64,000 bases of DNA from Gautieria morchelliformis (Eukaryota; Basidiomycota; Agaricomycetes; Gomphales; Gomphaceae), in contig WHVA01000051.1 in NCBI GenBank assembly GCA_015179125.1, positions 248,001 through 312,000 of the forward strand, read 5' to 3'. Position numbers and translations under genes: made by a program. Positions within the stretch are counted from its first letter, which is position 1. The number at the start of each line of letters is the position of its first letter. This document shows positions 34,701 through 45,397 of this stretch, in pieces. The notes beneath the pieces were generated by a model. That model was not told the DNA's origin. It ran no database searches and saw only the letters and a list, made by a program, of their open reading frames with translations.

Positions 34701-35196
34701 GATGTTAATTCCACGCCTTACTCTTCAGGGAGCACAGTCAGTGTTCGATTTGTCGGTGCCGATCCTCGGGTGAGACATCCATAGCCGTTGTTAGCGCATA
34801 TATTTACCTAGCACCGACACAGAACAATCTCCACTTGGAGGGTACTTTCCTTACTGTTGAAAAGCAGCAGTCTGGACAATGGACAATAGTGAAGTCTGAT
34901 TCCCATCCTTCCACCACGTATCAATGGGTTCGCACTTCCACGGTCCGTACCCCTCATTCTATGATAAAGCGTCAACAACTCATACGACCCTTAGGTATTT
35001 GGCACCTCTACGGTCACCGTCAATTGGACAATCGGTATATTCAGGCTGTCACGTTCAACAGCCCTTACTCACTATATTGTCAGAGTCTGGCACCCAGTCT
35101 GGGTCGTACCGAATTCAATACTTTGGGGACTCGAAACCCCTCATAGGTGCTATTTCCTCGTTTATCGGAACGTCGTCAACGTTCACGGTGTCTTGA
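31734..35196 (+). CDS. neutral ceramidase (secreted)
   Basis: Hydrolyses ceramide to sphingosine and fatty acid. Twenty-three exons, all GT-AG, give an uninterrupted 737-residue frame from ATG 31734 (signal peptide MGYLLDRALFCLTAFLASLS) to TGA 35194. Family landmarks in order are LLGLGIGDITG, GLHMRQRARAF, MGDSGIRRG, GTHQHSG and AVHGTS (zinc-ligand histidines), NVGDTSPN (nucleophile motif), CHGRGPGF, FAFAGGT, NPFWEIVKG, PGEFTTMSGRR (zinc-ligand Glu), GPANTYSHY, TLEAYMDIYSKL, and a C-terminal beta domain ending STFTVS. Exon 9 (33093-33101) is only 9 nt and, with exon 8 (33022-33040), splits the Ser codon of the nucleophile motif. Exon 5 (32430-32570) keeps about 9-12 extra residues (near ISFLFSYKS) not typical of the family. 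Length fits the family. Confidence 0.95.
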
Positions 35197-35663
35197 GTGA
35201 TTTTATTGAACACTTGATCGAGTGTGTTTGAGATGGCATGAAAAAATATTTATCCGTTCGATTTGTAAAAGTCGTATTGATTTATTTCCGTCGACCATAG
35301 AACAATATTCAGCTGCGATTGACGTCCTGAGTCATTGACAGAAGTACGCAGTGTTCCGTATAGCCTACTGTAAACAACATATATATAAATGACCGTCGTT
35401 CGAAAAGGTTTTGATTGCACACAGGCACTGCCGCTCACGCTGCAGTTGTGATAGCAGATATATACTTACATCGCTATCTCAGGAACAACACAAGCTGTAC
35501 GATTGAAGATGGCATTAAAAGGTCAATTTATTGGGTCCGTCTTGCCGACAACACCTCAACGACATCAGTACAGACGGATAGTGACAGATCGATCTCCATA
35601 AAGAAGAACTTATGTCGAATGAAACAGTGCAAGAAAGATATCACAACAAACAGTGATTGTCGT
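35197..35663. other. tail-to-tail intergenic region
   Basis: Lies between the 3' ends of the ceramidase and hydrophobin 5. It is AT-rich and no gene is seen. Confidence 0.5.
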
Positions 35664-36197
35664 TTACAAGGCGATGGGAGAGCAGCCGACGTTGACCTAG
35701 GTGCGTGTTGATCAATAGTGCAGTCAAAGCATGGCAGTAGGAACTTACGAGGCCGTTGAAGTTGTTATTGGTGCAGCACACGGGCTGCTGGTCGCAGTTA
35801 ACGCCGCCGGCGACACCACTGCACATAGATTGATTAGCATACGGTGCCAACCCCGATCAAAGCGTAATAAGACTCACATAACGCTGATGGGCGTGCAACC
35901 GAGGCCAATAACGGCAGAGACGTCCTGGAGAACAATACCGAGCAAGCCCATGAGGACTGCAGCACCGGGGAGGGAGTTGGCTGCTCCGACGGTGTTGCAG
36001 CACTGAGCACTACCTAGCAAGGCTGTCAACAGGGTGTCAGGCTATTAAAATCCACACGAAGTCTCACCAGTGTTGCACTGCGAGATAGTGGTCCCAGCTG
36101 AGGCAGGAGCCGTCACAGTAACAGTATTCCAAGGGTTCGGTGCAGCGGCGGAAAAAATCGCAAGGGTAGAGAAGACGAAAGCCTTAGTGAACATCAT
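35664..36197 (-). CDS. class I hydrophobin 5
   Basis: Minus-strand exons 36197-36068, 36013-35878, 35818-35749 and 35696-35664 encode 122 residues. It has the signal peptide MMFTKAFVFSTLAIFSAAAP, the linker NPWNTVTVTAPAS, the eight-cysteine pattern with CNTGSAQCC, and the long Cys4-Cys5 loop (TPISVIGVAGGVN) also found in hydrophobin 2. Intron positions match the array genes, and intron 1 keeps the same sequence motif (GTGAGACTTCGTGT). It lies 15 kb from hydrophobin 2, inverted, and is not embedded in the duplicated blocks. Intact. Confidence 0.95.
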
Positions 36198-36265
36198 GTT
36201 GAGGAAGACTTTGGGTAGGTCGACTTGGGCTGTTGAACTGCAGGGAATGAGCAAAATCGAAGGCC

Positions 36266-36272
36266 TTTTATA
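36266..36272 (-). promoter_or_regulatory. TATA box of hydrophobin 5
   Basis: TATAAAA on the minus strand, about 70 bp before the ATG at 36197. Confidence 0.6.
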
Positions 36273-36299
36273 CTCTGAACGGTGCTGTACAGCTTGAAG

Positions 36300-37679
36300 T
36301 ACTAGTGCCGCGCATCGGACAGCGGTATTTCCGCCGGTAAAAATGAACTGTCTGTAGGCAATTGCCGGAAGACCGCTCTAAAGTCAATTAATCAGGAAGC
36401 TGGGAGCATCGACGAAGACCATCAGCCTTAGTAAAGGGTTGCTCGATCTTCAAGGCCATTTACGGAAAACGGACTTGACAGCCGGACACAGAAGCTCGAA
36501 GGCGCTTCATTCCATGCCGAGGGCTATGGACCGAACATTTGAGGTAAAGGATGGAGATACATACCGAAGGCGAGCTCTTAAAGCACTCCCATAAATCACA
36601 ACGGTGGGTAACGTCAATTTCCACTGCCACATGGTCTGCGACGTGCGCAAGGTCGATCCAGTACAACGTCGCTGAGGACGGTTACTACTGTGAAAGACCT
36701 TGGACGACGGAGATTGACAACAAACAGGGAAACAATCGACCTTGAAAAAGATTGCCAAGGCAGGTACACAGGCAGAATGTCCTAGTTCTCGAGATCGATG
36801 AGCACCGTTAGAAGCAGAAGCGGTGCGCAACCAAGTTCCAAGCTTCAAGGACAGGAAACAATTGATAAAAGCAAACGCAATTTTCGCTGTGGCTTTTCTG
36901 TACTCGCATTTATCTTCTTCTGTGCCTGCCCCAAAAAGCTGTGAGCGGGCAAGGAGGGGGACGCATTCCGCGAGAACGAACGGCGTTTCATAGGTCGTAA
37001 GTGAAAGACTCACTGGGGCGCCACACCCGGACTCCATTGGTACGTGTATATGTCTGCAATGAAACCACATTGGGCCTGAAGCATTAAAAGGTTACGATGT
37101 AAAGTGTCTTACGTCGATCCTTGTTCTCGTACTACTTGTGACACTGAAGTGACTTTGTGTGCATCTCCGCTTGATTGAAGCTCCAATGGCTTTCATCCTC
37201 TTGCTTCGGAGAGCGACAAATACATGCGTTCTTGCCCTGTTTCTCGCAAATTTATGTACTTGTACCTATACGCCGAATAGTTTTCTTTTGTGGACCTACA
37301 TATAACTGCAAGGAATTCGCGGAGATGAAGCCCGACGCTTATTCTTGCGCCACTAGCCGATCCAAAATAACGATGCCACTATCATGTGTACAGGCTTGGT
37401 AAAATCGCAACTTTAGTTCAAGTTTTTTACAGCACTGGAATTTCGAATGTAGTGCCCTTCATGAACGGGGCAGAAACACAGTTTCATCTATACATCTTGA
37501 TTGTCGCCGATGATAAATTGATAGTAGTAGCTTCGCTGCCTCGTGTTTGTTCAAAAGGCTTTGTGTGGAGGCGCTCTCTCAGGTTCGCTTTCCCACTTGA
37601 CACTTGATCATTAACACAGGTCAGTGCGTTGTATACAATCCGGTGGCTCTATTTTCTGAACGATACAACTCTTAGAAAA
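36300..37679. other. intergenic between hydrophobin 5 and the MYND gene
   Basis: Head-to-head upstream regions. A 187-codon minus-strand open frame at 36507-37070 has no recognisable domain, signal or codon character; I do not call it a gene. Confidence 0.4.
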
Positions 37680-38726
37680 ATGCCTATTGAGATTTCCACT
37701 CGCAAGTTGGGAAAGAAAGACTTGGTGCCCCCGTACACCTATCATGCACCTTATGTCCCGGTATCTCAACATGGTTACGGTCGCATGGACTCTTCCACCC
37801 CTGCACAAGGCCTGGCGACGTGTGGGGTGGCATCGTGTCTTGCTATCGTCCTCCACTGCCCTACAACAGGTCGAACAATTCTGACGCATTCACCAAATTA
37901 CCTATACTTGAACACATTTGCTCCCATCGCAGACTGGATCACCGGAGGCCAGGGTCAGGACTTAGACTTGCCCGCATGGTACGAGGGAGCCGGAGCCAAA
38001 CCTTGCGACATTGAGGTGGTAGTTCTGCGAGGAAATCTCTACGCAATGCCGGATGCAGCGCGTTTTGGCCACGACAGGTGGATGCAGGATTTTATATCTT
38101 TCTTTTCTATGTTCACCGGTTGGAGAAAAATTCGTCTCAATATTTTGGATGCGACGCGTGTCCTACCCGTGGGTGCGGTTCTGGTCGACAAGAATACTGC
38201 CCACATCACTTACCTGGAAGTTCCGCCACAGCTACGAAGGCCGTCGACACAGGCCTATCTGACTGTCAAAAACCCCTTGCTCCCTCATGTCTATTCTCAT
38301 GCTCAAATCCAACAAGATCTCTTCGCAGGGATGCTGCGTCTACTTCATGGAGTGTGTCATCCTATCTCTTTACAATACGATGTCTCACACTACTGTCTGC
38401 CCCTACCGCTTTCGGATGCAGGGCGTCAACTCATTCGCTCGAAGAGATTAAGAGAGCCCGTAGGATCTCAGATAGCAATTCTCAATAGTTTCAAACTACA
38501 AATGGACTGGCTGGACCCAAGGCGTGACTCGGAAAATAGTAGCGCATCTATCACGCGGGACACTTTGTACGCCTCGGCCTGCCTCATCGGGCCGCCTTGT
38601 GAACGTTGCAGCGACAACGGATCCAGACGATGTACTGCCTGCAAAGGGGCGTGGTATTGCGGAGAAAAACATCAAAAAGAGGATTGGAAAGCGCATAAGG
38701 CTTGGTGCAGTGCTCACCGGATGTAA
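37680..38726 (+). CDS. MYND-type zinc finger protein
   Basis: Single-exon, 348 residues from ATG 37680 (MPIEISTRKLG); an in-frame upstream ATG-like start at 37629 would add 17 residues. The C-terminal MYND finger (about residues 308-344) has the right spacing: CERC, CTACKGAWYC, HQKEDWKAHKAWC. MYND fingers bind proline-rich partner proteins. The N-terminal domain (TCGVASCLAIVLHCP, THSPNYLYLNTFAPI) resembles a region I associate with other Agaricomycete MYND proteins, but I cannot name a function. Two broken C-terminal copies lie in the hydrophobin array (25870-26351, 29090-29561), so this looks like the source lineage. Role unknown. Confidence 0.88.
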   Translation: MPIEISTRKLGKKDLVPPYTYHAPYVPVSQHGYGRMDSSTPAQGLATCGVASCLAIVLHCPTTGRTILTHSPNYLYLNTFAPIADWITGGQGQDLDLPAWYEGAGAKPCDIEVVVLRGNLYAMPDAARFGHDRWMQDFISFFSMFTGWRKIRLNILDATRVLPVGAVLVDKNTAHITYLEVPPQLRRPSTQAYLTVKNPLLPHVYSHAQIQQDLFAGMLRLLHGVCHPISLQYDVSHYCLPLPLSDAGRQLIRSKRLREPVGSQIAILNSFKLQMDWLDPRRDSENSSASITRDTLYASACLIGPPCERCSDNGSRRCTACKGAWYCGEKHQKEDWKAHKAWCSAHRM

Positions 38727-39440
38727 TGATAACGGCACCAATCATGATGTACATGGGCACGTACAGTGACGAATAACATGATGTATCGCGTTTTATATCG
38801 GATCTACGATTTGCTCGTTATGCTGTTCCTCCCAGACCAAGAATTATCAAAATATGGTAAACTATACAGAGTGCTCTGCGGAGTGACGGTCAGGATCAAG
38901 CTGTAGATCCATCATGAACGCGGACTTGCTTTCGAAGTGCGGCGCTCGTTCAACAAGTTCGACCCTAGCCCCCTGATCTCTTCATTCAAACAAGCTACCC
39001 CGCGATTGCCTGAGACTCCCCAATCTTTAACAGCGAACATTCAGAGTTCAGACAGCGCGTTTCCCCGTTCTACCAAGTTCTCTATCGAGTCCCACATCCC
39101 CCCTCGCTGTCACCGACAACACAACCAACCGTCTCACATCTCCAACTAGTGACTATCGATCCTCATCCCTCTCACCTCCATCAAACGCAGATGCTTCAAC
39201 AATCCTCCCTGAGCGCTCAGAATCCGTGCCAAATAAGTTCTGCCCTCTACAAACCCACTTTATTTCCTTCACCCTATATCCCTGGCATCCAAAATAGTGA
39301 GACAGGCGGGCCACTAAACCTAAAGATAACGGTTTGGTCGTCGCGATGTCTCTTAATTGACGATTTCGATTTGTCCTTACAAAGCTGCTGGTACTGTAAG
39401 TATATCCTTCTGGGTCCAACAACAACTCCAGTGCCTGGAA
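38727..39440. other. intergenic or decayed sequence, no gene called
   Basis: Pro/Ser-rich open frames on the plus strand (38,937-39,300) have no recognisable domain. The stretch ends where a Gypsy fragment begins. Confidence 0.35.
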
Positions 39441-39455
39441 GACACTCCCGACCCT

Positions 39456-40206
39456 TCATGACCAGAAGGATTGTTGCGAGGTGCAGGAGTGGAGTTCTGG
39501 TTGCCTGATTGGAGCCAGAACTGTTGTTGTTGTTTCTGGAATTGTTGTTATCTCTGGAGTTGGTCTTCTTCTTGTCTTTGTCAGACTTCTTGTCAGAAGG
39601 CTTGTCAGGCTTGTTCTGAGTGGAGGTTTCGTGAGTGATCTCAGAGTGTCATGCCCAGTAGTGGGCATTGATGGACTGAGCGAGGTTGCAGAGCTCCATC
39701 AGAGTGGTGGGTTTGCTGACCCGGGCGATTTCATCCTTGATGTGGGAAGGAAGACCCATGTAGAATTGTCGGCAGAGTGCGGCTTCTCCCCAGTGGACTT
39801 GAGGAGCAGGCTGCTGGAAACTAATTATATATTTAGCTATTTTGTGAGTTTCCTTCATGCAGAGCTTATCAAGTTTGTTTTCTGCATCAGCCTCCATGTT
39901 GAAAGGTCCGAAGTTGTTGCAGAGTTTGGAAATGAAGTTGTGATAGTTGTCTGCCCAGTCAATGACGGTGTAGGGATCCATGAGGGCCAGTTCAAAATAG
40001 TCAGGAGCCATGCCACAGAGATAGGAAAGGGTGTAGTTGACCTTTTGCTTGTTGTCAGCAAAGACATCAGGATGGTTGCGGAAGTTGAGTTGAAGCTGAA
40101 CCAAAAAGGGCTGAAGCTGCTTTGTATTGGAACCGTCAAATTGGTTGGATTTGCAGATTTTGGTTTTGGGGTGCAGTGCCTGAGCTGGTGTTTTAGAACC
40201 CTTCAA
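39456..40206 (-). mobile_element. Ty3/Gypsy gag fragment
   Basis: Minus-strand translation is a Gypsy Gag (starts MKGSKTPAQAL; motifs QPFLVQLQLNF, YFELALMDP, GEAALCRQFYMGLP, NLAQSINAHYW). It begins directly after LTR sequence at 40,210. Nothing of pol follows within the fragment. Fossil, truncated. Confidence 0.82.
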
Positions 40207-40780
40207 GACTTGGTGTTATTGCTAACGCCTCTGTCTATCAGAACGTGTCGTTTACACGACTAGTAGAATACCAGTTCAATGCAGCAGCACAACTCCGGAA
40301 ATAATCTAATATTTGTACCTTGGTTGTAATCTGTGTAATAACTAGTCCAAGTTATTACAGCTGGAAGGCAATGCGTTTCTTAGCTGCACTGAACAATAAA
40401 CTAAAAGAGTGTGTAGGTTCAAGGACACTATCGGGGTCCAAGAGTATTCCTTTTAATAAAGAGGGAATAGGCTCCGCAGGAGAGTTTGTAAGTGGATTGG
40501 GTCGACCAACGTCAATGCACTGCAATAACGAGAGAGTAATGTGAAGTGGCTTTCGCACACAACTTGACTTGACTTGTGAAAGTCACTGAACAGGAAAATC
40601 AACTAAACAGCTCGTCTCGGGTATTGGAGTGCTAATTGACAAGAAAATCGATTGCCAACCTCACTCTGTAGAGTTTCACCCAGCGTGTTAGGCTAAGTGG
40701 CTAAGCAGTAAAGCAACTACTTAACTAAGAATAGTTACTCTAAGCAAGAGTAGTATTCTAGTTCGGGTTAGGAACTTAGT
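40207..40780 (-). mobile_element. Gypsy LTR fragment
   Basis: Matches the 3' portion of the plus-strand LTR at about 53,780-54,330 in inverse orientation, and adjoins the gag at 40206. Upstream part missing. Fossil. Confidence 0.7.
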
Positions 40781-42216
40781 GTTGGGTGCATTTATGCTCC
40801 TGCACCAAAATCAAGCATAATATATTCAATTTCTTGTATGGTGTTCCAATCTCTTCTCACATTGTTCTTGTACCATGCATCCATTTCTCTGGTTATTTTC
40901 GAATTTTCCAGTTACTCTCTACCTCTCCATTCCACTATGTTATTTCTATTTTCATAGGCGGCTGCACCCAGCGGAGTCTGAAATGACTTCGACGCGCGAG
41001 CTCTTGGGCGCTAAAGGGCCGGGTAGTAGTACATGCACAGTGACACTGGAGAAAACTCCGACATTAGATTTCGGTACCTTTTACCCAAACGGTAATATTC
41101 AGTACCTTTGAGCACTGACAAATCAGTGCTCAAAAATATCATTAAATGAGCACTAAAAATAAGTGCTTTGGAGCACTGAATTTCAGATACTAAAAAACAT
41201 GCAAGTATGTGAAATTTTTTTTTTGAAACGCGATCGCCCTCTTCACTCGGCCGTCATAGCCCCACTTAGACATCCATCCACAGAGGTTGTATATCGTGCA
41301 AGCCGAGTGATCATGCGCCATAGGGCCGATGAATCCGGAAAGTATTGGCCGTTGAACTGTTTGCTGGAATCGGATGGTGCGTGGACGGCGATGGAATTGA
41401 CCATGGTGGAGAGATGCTCGCGGGTGAAGGTATCAATTTGAAATTGGAAAAGTCGCAGCCGTGGGTCAGTCGGGGGTGCCTCGGGGAGGAACTCAGCATG
41501 CAGTTGGCTGGCCTTAGATCGACAGGCTGCCATTCGTCACCATATCGTTCTTGAAGGACATGAACCAGATCGTCTTCGGTGATGTCATCATCGTATTCTT
41601 CTACCTCTTCCTCCTCCCCCTCTGATTCATCTTCATCTTCCTCCTCAACCTCGATGTGGCCCCATGGGAATGGTTGGTCATCTTCAGTGAGGTCACTTGA
41701 GCAACAGTATCAGTGTGGTCTGAGATTGGATCTTGATCAACTGTGTCATCATCAGGTTTGTAGTTTGCAAAGTCTGGTTGACTGTGCCTGTTGGCTCCAC
41801 TGTCTGATCCAGATTCTGAGGGGTCAAGCGCTCTAGCTTTTTTTTAGAAGGTGTCGGTGTCGTCGACGTTGGCGACTGCTGATAGGTTTTGTGCATGTAG
41901 GAATGCACAGACATGGGCGGGTGTCTGGCATTATGCTATGTGCGTAGTCCAAAATTTCTCCAAGTGATTGAATCTCCGACGCAATAGAAATTCTAACTCC
42001 TTTCTCCCGACCTCCACCCCAACTAACAGAAAAGAGGCTTCAACACGTTTTCATCAATTTTAGTCGTGTCCATTCTCAATAACTTGGCATAATGGAGCGT
42101 GCCACGAGGAAAATGCAAAGTGAGTCTCATATTTGTGATGTTATCGCGCGATCAATCCCCGCTCAACACCCTTACACGCATGTGCCACCGAAATCACCTC
42201 GACCACCAGTGTTACC
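40781..42216. other. unassigned stretch with an acidic coding-like remnant
   Basis: At about 41,243-41,760, minus-strand frames show an acidic run (EEEDEDESEGEEEEVEEYDD) and then, after a frame change, LRLFQFQIDTFTREHLSTMV. This could be a decayed host or transposon gene; I do not recognise it. AGCACT-rich short repeats lie at 41,105-41,190. Confidence 0.35.
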
Positions 42217-43061
42217 ATGCCTGTATCCAGTTCCAAATCCAAGACGAAGAAGAAGGCTCATACGATTGTGGAGGTTGCGTCACAAGATGGCATAGGTAAA
42301 CGCACTCCAAAGGTGGCGAAGCAACGCCAGCCTACTGTCAAAGTACGTATTCACTGCTACTCATCTCACTGTGGTCTAACCACGTTGCATTCTTACTTCA
42401 CAGGCTCCATCGAAGGACAACACCACCAAGGGGAAATCGGGTCACAATACCTCCCAGGTGATTTCATCGATAGGCGGCGTATATTTCTTTTTACGAGATC
42501 CATTCTATAAGGACAAGCCTTCGAAATCCAAGAAAACAGTCCACCCCAAGCCTAACTACAAATCACCTGACAACCACGACATCAATCTCAATCTCGAGAC
42601 CCTAGGGGTTAAAAAAACGAAAGGTAAACAGAAGCAAGCACCTCTCCCTGTCCCTTCTGCCATCAATGTCTCAAAGAAGAGTGCAACAAACTCTATCAAG
42701 AAAGCCAAGAGGAAAATCATCAAAGACAGTGTTGAGGATGATGGTGTTGGCCCGGTAAGTCTGTCATTCCTTCGATTACATATTTTGATACATTTATATA
42801 TAGTCCAAACGCTATAAAACGGTCAATTCAGTCCCAAAGAAGACCATAGAAGTAAAGGTATGCCTATTATTATGCTCCCGGATGTCAAACTATGCTGATA
42901 TCGCACAGGTGGTTCTGCCGGCACCATCTACATCTGCAGCCACTGCTGATGGAGCCAGGAAGTCCCAGCGCAAGGTAAGTAAGTGTATTCGATGCCGTTG
43001 CGCTATGCTGATGGAGACATAGTCGATCCCGTCTGCTAGAGCTCGTGGTGCCAACCTATGA
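42217..43061 (+). CDS. Lys-rich basic protein, probably nuclear
   Basis: Six exons (42217-42342, 42404-42457, 42512-42754, 42804-42857, 42909-42974, 43023-43061) give 193 residues with no stop. The start is in good context (TTACCATGC). The protein is low-complexity and very basic, with several classical nuclear-localisation-like clusters (KSKTKKKAH, KKAKRKIIKD, PSKRYKT, GARKSQRKS) and one acidic patch (SVEDDGVGPS). All five introns are phase 0. Intron 2 (54 nt) is also an open reading frame, so its retention would add 18 residues. I recognise no domain; a chromatin or nucleolar role is inference from composition only. It is the only host gene inside the second transposon block. Confidence 0.65.
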
Positions 43062-43505
43062 TGCTCTCGAACCCTCCCCCCTCTTCTATTACTTGGTACC
43101 TGCGTATGCCATTTTGCATTGTATCTGCCCCACACTGACTACGTAAAATACAGATAGACCCATGTTCTTGCGCAAGCCGCACCAGCTCTCACAATATGTC
43201 CCCTCGGCTGCCCTCACTCCCACAATAGACTGCTCCTGCCCTCACTCTGCTCGTGCTCAAACTCGATCTTGCTCTTACACTCAAGCTCTTGCTCTCGCAA
43301 TATGTTCCCTAGGCTGCTCTCACTCTCCCAATATATCGCTTCCGCTCTCGCACCTGTCTCTACCGGCTATCAGCTCTCATCTCTTCTATGATGGTTTGTA
43401 ACTGCATGTGTCCATTTCATTGTTCACACTAGCTTTCAATCAATGTATCTCTAAGTGCTTTTTCAGTAATAGAAAGTACTGTTTTATTGTGTTCTAGAGT
43501 ACTAT
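43062..43505. other. low-complexity intergenic stretch
   Basis: Imperfect repeats of CTCGCTCTC/CTCACTCTCACAATATGTCCC at 43,170-43,380. No gene called. Confidence 0.45.
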
Positions 43506-43507
43506 TT

Positions 43508-43633
43508 ATAAGTAACTTAGGAGCGGAAAACCAGTGTTCTAGGACGCTGAAAGCGGACATTCTAGCTACTAGATTTCGGTATGCAGCTTATCGAGAGGAA
43601 GCGTCAAAAATCCGCTCCCCGGTTACTTATTAT
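43508..43633. mobile_element. small foldback element
   Basis: Terminal inverted repeats of about 21 bp: TATAAGTAACTTAGGAGCGGA against AATAAGTAACCGGGGAGCGGA in the complement (17 of 21 match). They enclose about 80 bp. MITE-like; target duplication not fixed. Confidence 0.5.
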
Positions 43634-43726
43634 CAGTAACTTGGGCACTGAAAATTTGGTGCGTAATGTACTTATATTAAGTGCTCCGAGTTACTGCAGT
43701 GGTGAGACAGATTTCCCCCTCTCTCA

Positions 43727-44130
43727 GTGACAACTAAATTCACTGAGAGAGGCAAGTAAATTAGTCTAGTGTTCTCTCAATTTATTGACCTAGAAATCCT
43801 CTGTAGTGAATTAATTTCTAGGTAGTGTATAATATATTTATAGTGACAACTAAATTCACTGAGAGAGGCAAGTAAATTAGTCTAGTGTTCTCTCAATTTA
43901 TTGACCTAGAAATCCTCTGTAGTGAATTAATTTCTAGGTAGTGTATAATATATTTATAGTGACAACTAAATTCACTGAGAGAGGCAAGTAAATTAGTCTA
44001 GTGTTCTCTCAATTTATTGACCTAGAAATCCTCTGTAGTGAATTAATTTCTAGGTAGTGTATAATATATTTATAGTGACAACTAAATTCACTGAGAGAGT
44101 GAATTAATTTCTAGTCTATTCTTTTGAGCA
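43727..44130 (-). repeat. 116-bp tandem repeat, three identical units plus a partial
   Basis: Units start at 43727, 43843 and 43959 with GTGACAACTAAATTCACTGA and appear identical; a fourth, truncated unit starts at 44075. The array lies in the transcribed end of a minus-strand Gypsy LTR. Confidence 0.92.
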
Positions 44131-44685
44131 ACAAGTCCATACCTACTGCCTATAATTCCTGTCCTCTACACTTAGGTAAGATGTGCAAGTCACACAAGCT
44201 GTGTAGGATAGAAGATGGGTAGATTGATTGCTCAAAGGGCAGGCAAAGGGCCTCCTTTTATATTGTAATGTACAAGAGCTTAGGAAGCAGGTAGAACCTT
44301 CTATCTATAAATGGAATGGGGGAAGAAGCTTGTGGAAGATGGAAGAAAGGGTTGGAAGAAACTGGCTGTTTCCAGGGGACTCTACCATGCTTCCTACCAA
44401 TCAGAGCTTGATTTGTCAGGAATGACTCACTGAAAGGGGTCATGTACCATAGCACAGCTTGGCTGAGTCATGTACTCCTGACTCACCAAAGTGTGCCTGG
44501 ATTGGTTGAGTCATTGAGGCTGTATCTCCAGATAACCAAGTATTTGGCACTCAGAAGCTGAGTAAGCAGTTCTGAGCCAATTAGGGCTCTGTAGCCATAA
44601 TTACTAAGAGCACTGCTTAGCACAGCTGAGCATAGCCTGGTACAGCCTAGTTGTCATGACTGACCATGATCCCCATTGTTTGGTG

Positions 44686-45034
44686 TGTAGGAGGTGAACG
44701 CGTAAGCCAGGGGCAAACCGCGTCACCCCGTGTCACCCCATTGTGACCACATATGCGCAGTCTCATTGTTCCACTCTTTTATTGTCCTATGTGCCTATTG
44801 TAGTTTAGATTCCATTGTTCTCCTATACTATAAAGTAGGTAGTTAGAAGCCCTTCTTCCTCAGTACTTTGCACTCGAGCAACTACTGAGGTAAGACATTC
44901 GGCATATTTCTTATATTCATTTTACTTATACACTTGTATAGATTACTCGCATAGGTGAACTTATATAGTACTTTGCACTCGAGCAACTACTGAGATTACT
45001 TGCATAGATAAATATATTTATAACAAGTCTTACA
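44686..45034 (+). mobile_element. Copia solo LTR
   Basis: 349 bp, TGTAGGAGG...GTCTTACA, flanked by TGGTG on both sides (44681-44685, 45035-45039). It shares CAAACCG(C/T)GTCACCCC and CAGTACTTTGCACTCGAGCA-type segments with the Copia LTR at 47563-47933. Confidence 0.88.
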
Positions 45035-45397
45035 TGGTGAAGCCAAACAGGCTGCACAGTTGCTATGGCTGCATATAGCAACTGTTTGGGACTCAGCTGG
45101 AAATACAGAGAGAGCCATCCTGCCGGACTTGTGGGTGCTTGGGTGACCATAAGTCCGAAAATGCGGCCACCGCCGAGGTGCCCGGCGGAGTTTAAAATAG
45201 AGCGCCCGGAACAGAGTTGTGGGTGCTAGAGGATCCACAACTCTGTAATGACAGAAAAATGGTAGTTTGAGCCATGGAGACTTTGGAAAAATAAGGAAAA
45301 ATATAAGATAACTAGAGGAATGTTTGAAAAGCCTTTCCCCAGTTATATTAACAGCACACAGATACTGTTAATTCTTCAAATGTGTTTTTACATATTG

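Larger units (their letters stand above)
43727..45300 (-). mobile_element. Gypsy LTR (minus orientation), carrying a Copia solo LTR
   Basis: Minus-strand TATAAAAGGAGG near 44,255 and flanking sequence match the plus-strand LTR at 51,640-54,330. It is interrupted by the Copia solo LTR 44686-45034. Fossil. Confidence 0.65.

Noticed and set aside
36507-37070. 187-codon minus-strand open frame upstream of hydrophobin 5
   Set aside because: No domain, signal peptide, splice context or homology that I recognise; composition looks like chance reading of intergenic DNA.
43727-44130. Regular repeats considered as a CRISPR-like array
   Set aside because: Whole 116-bp units are identical with no unique spacers, and the host is a fungus; it is a plain tandem repeat.
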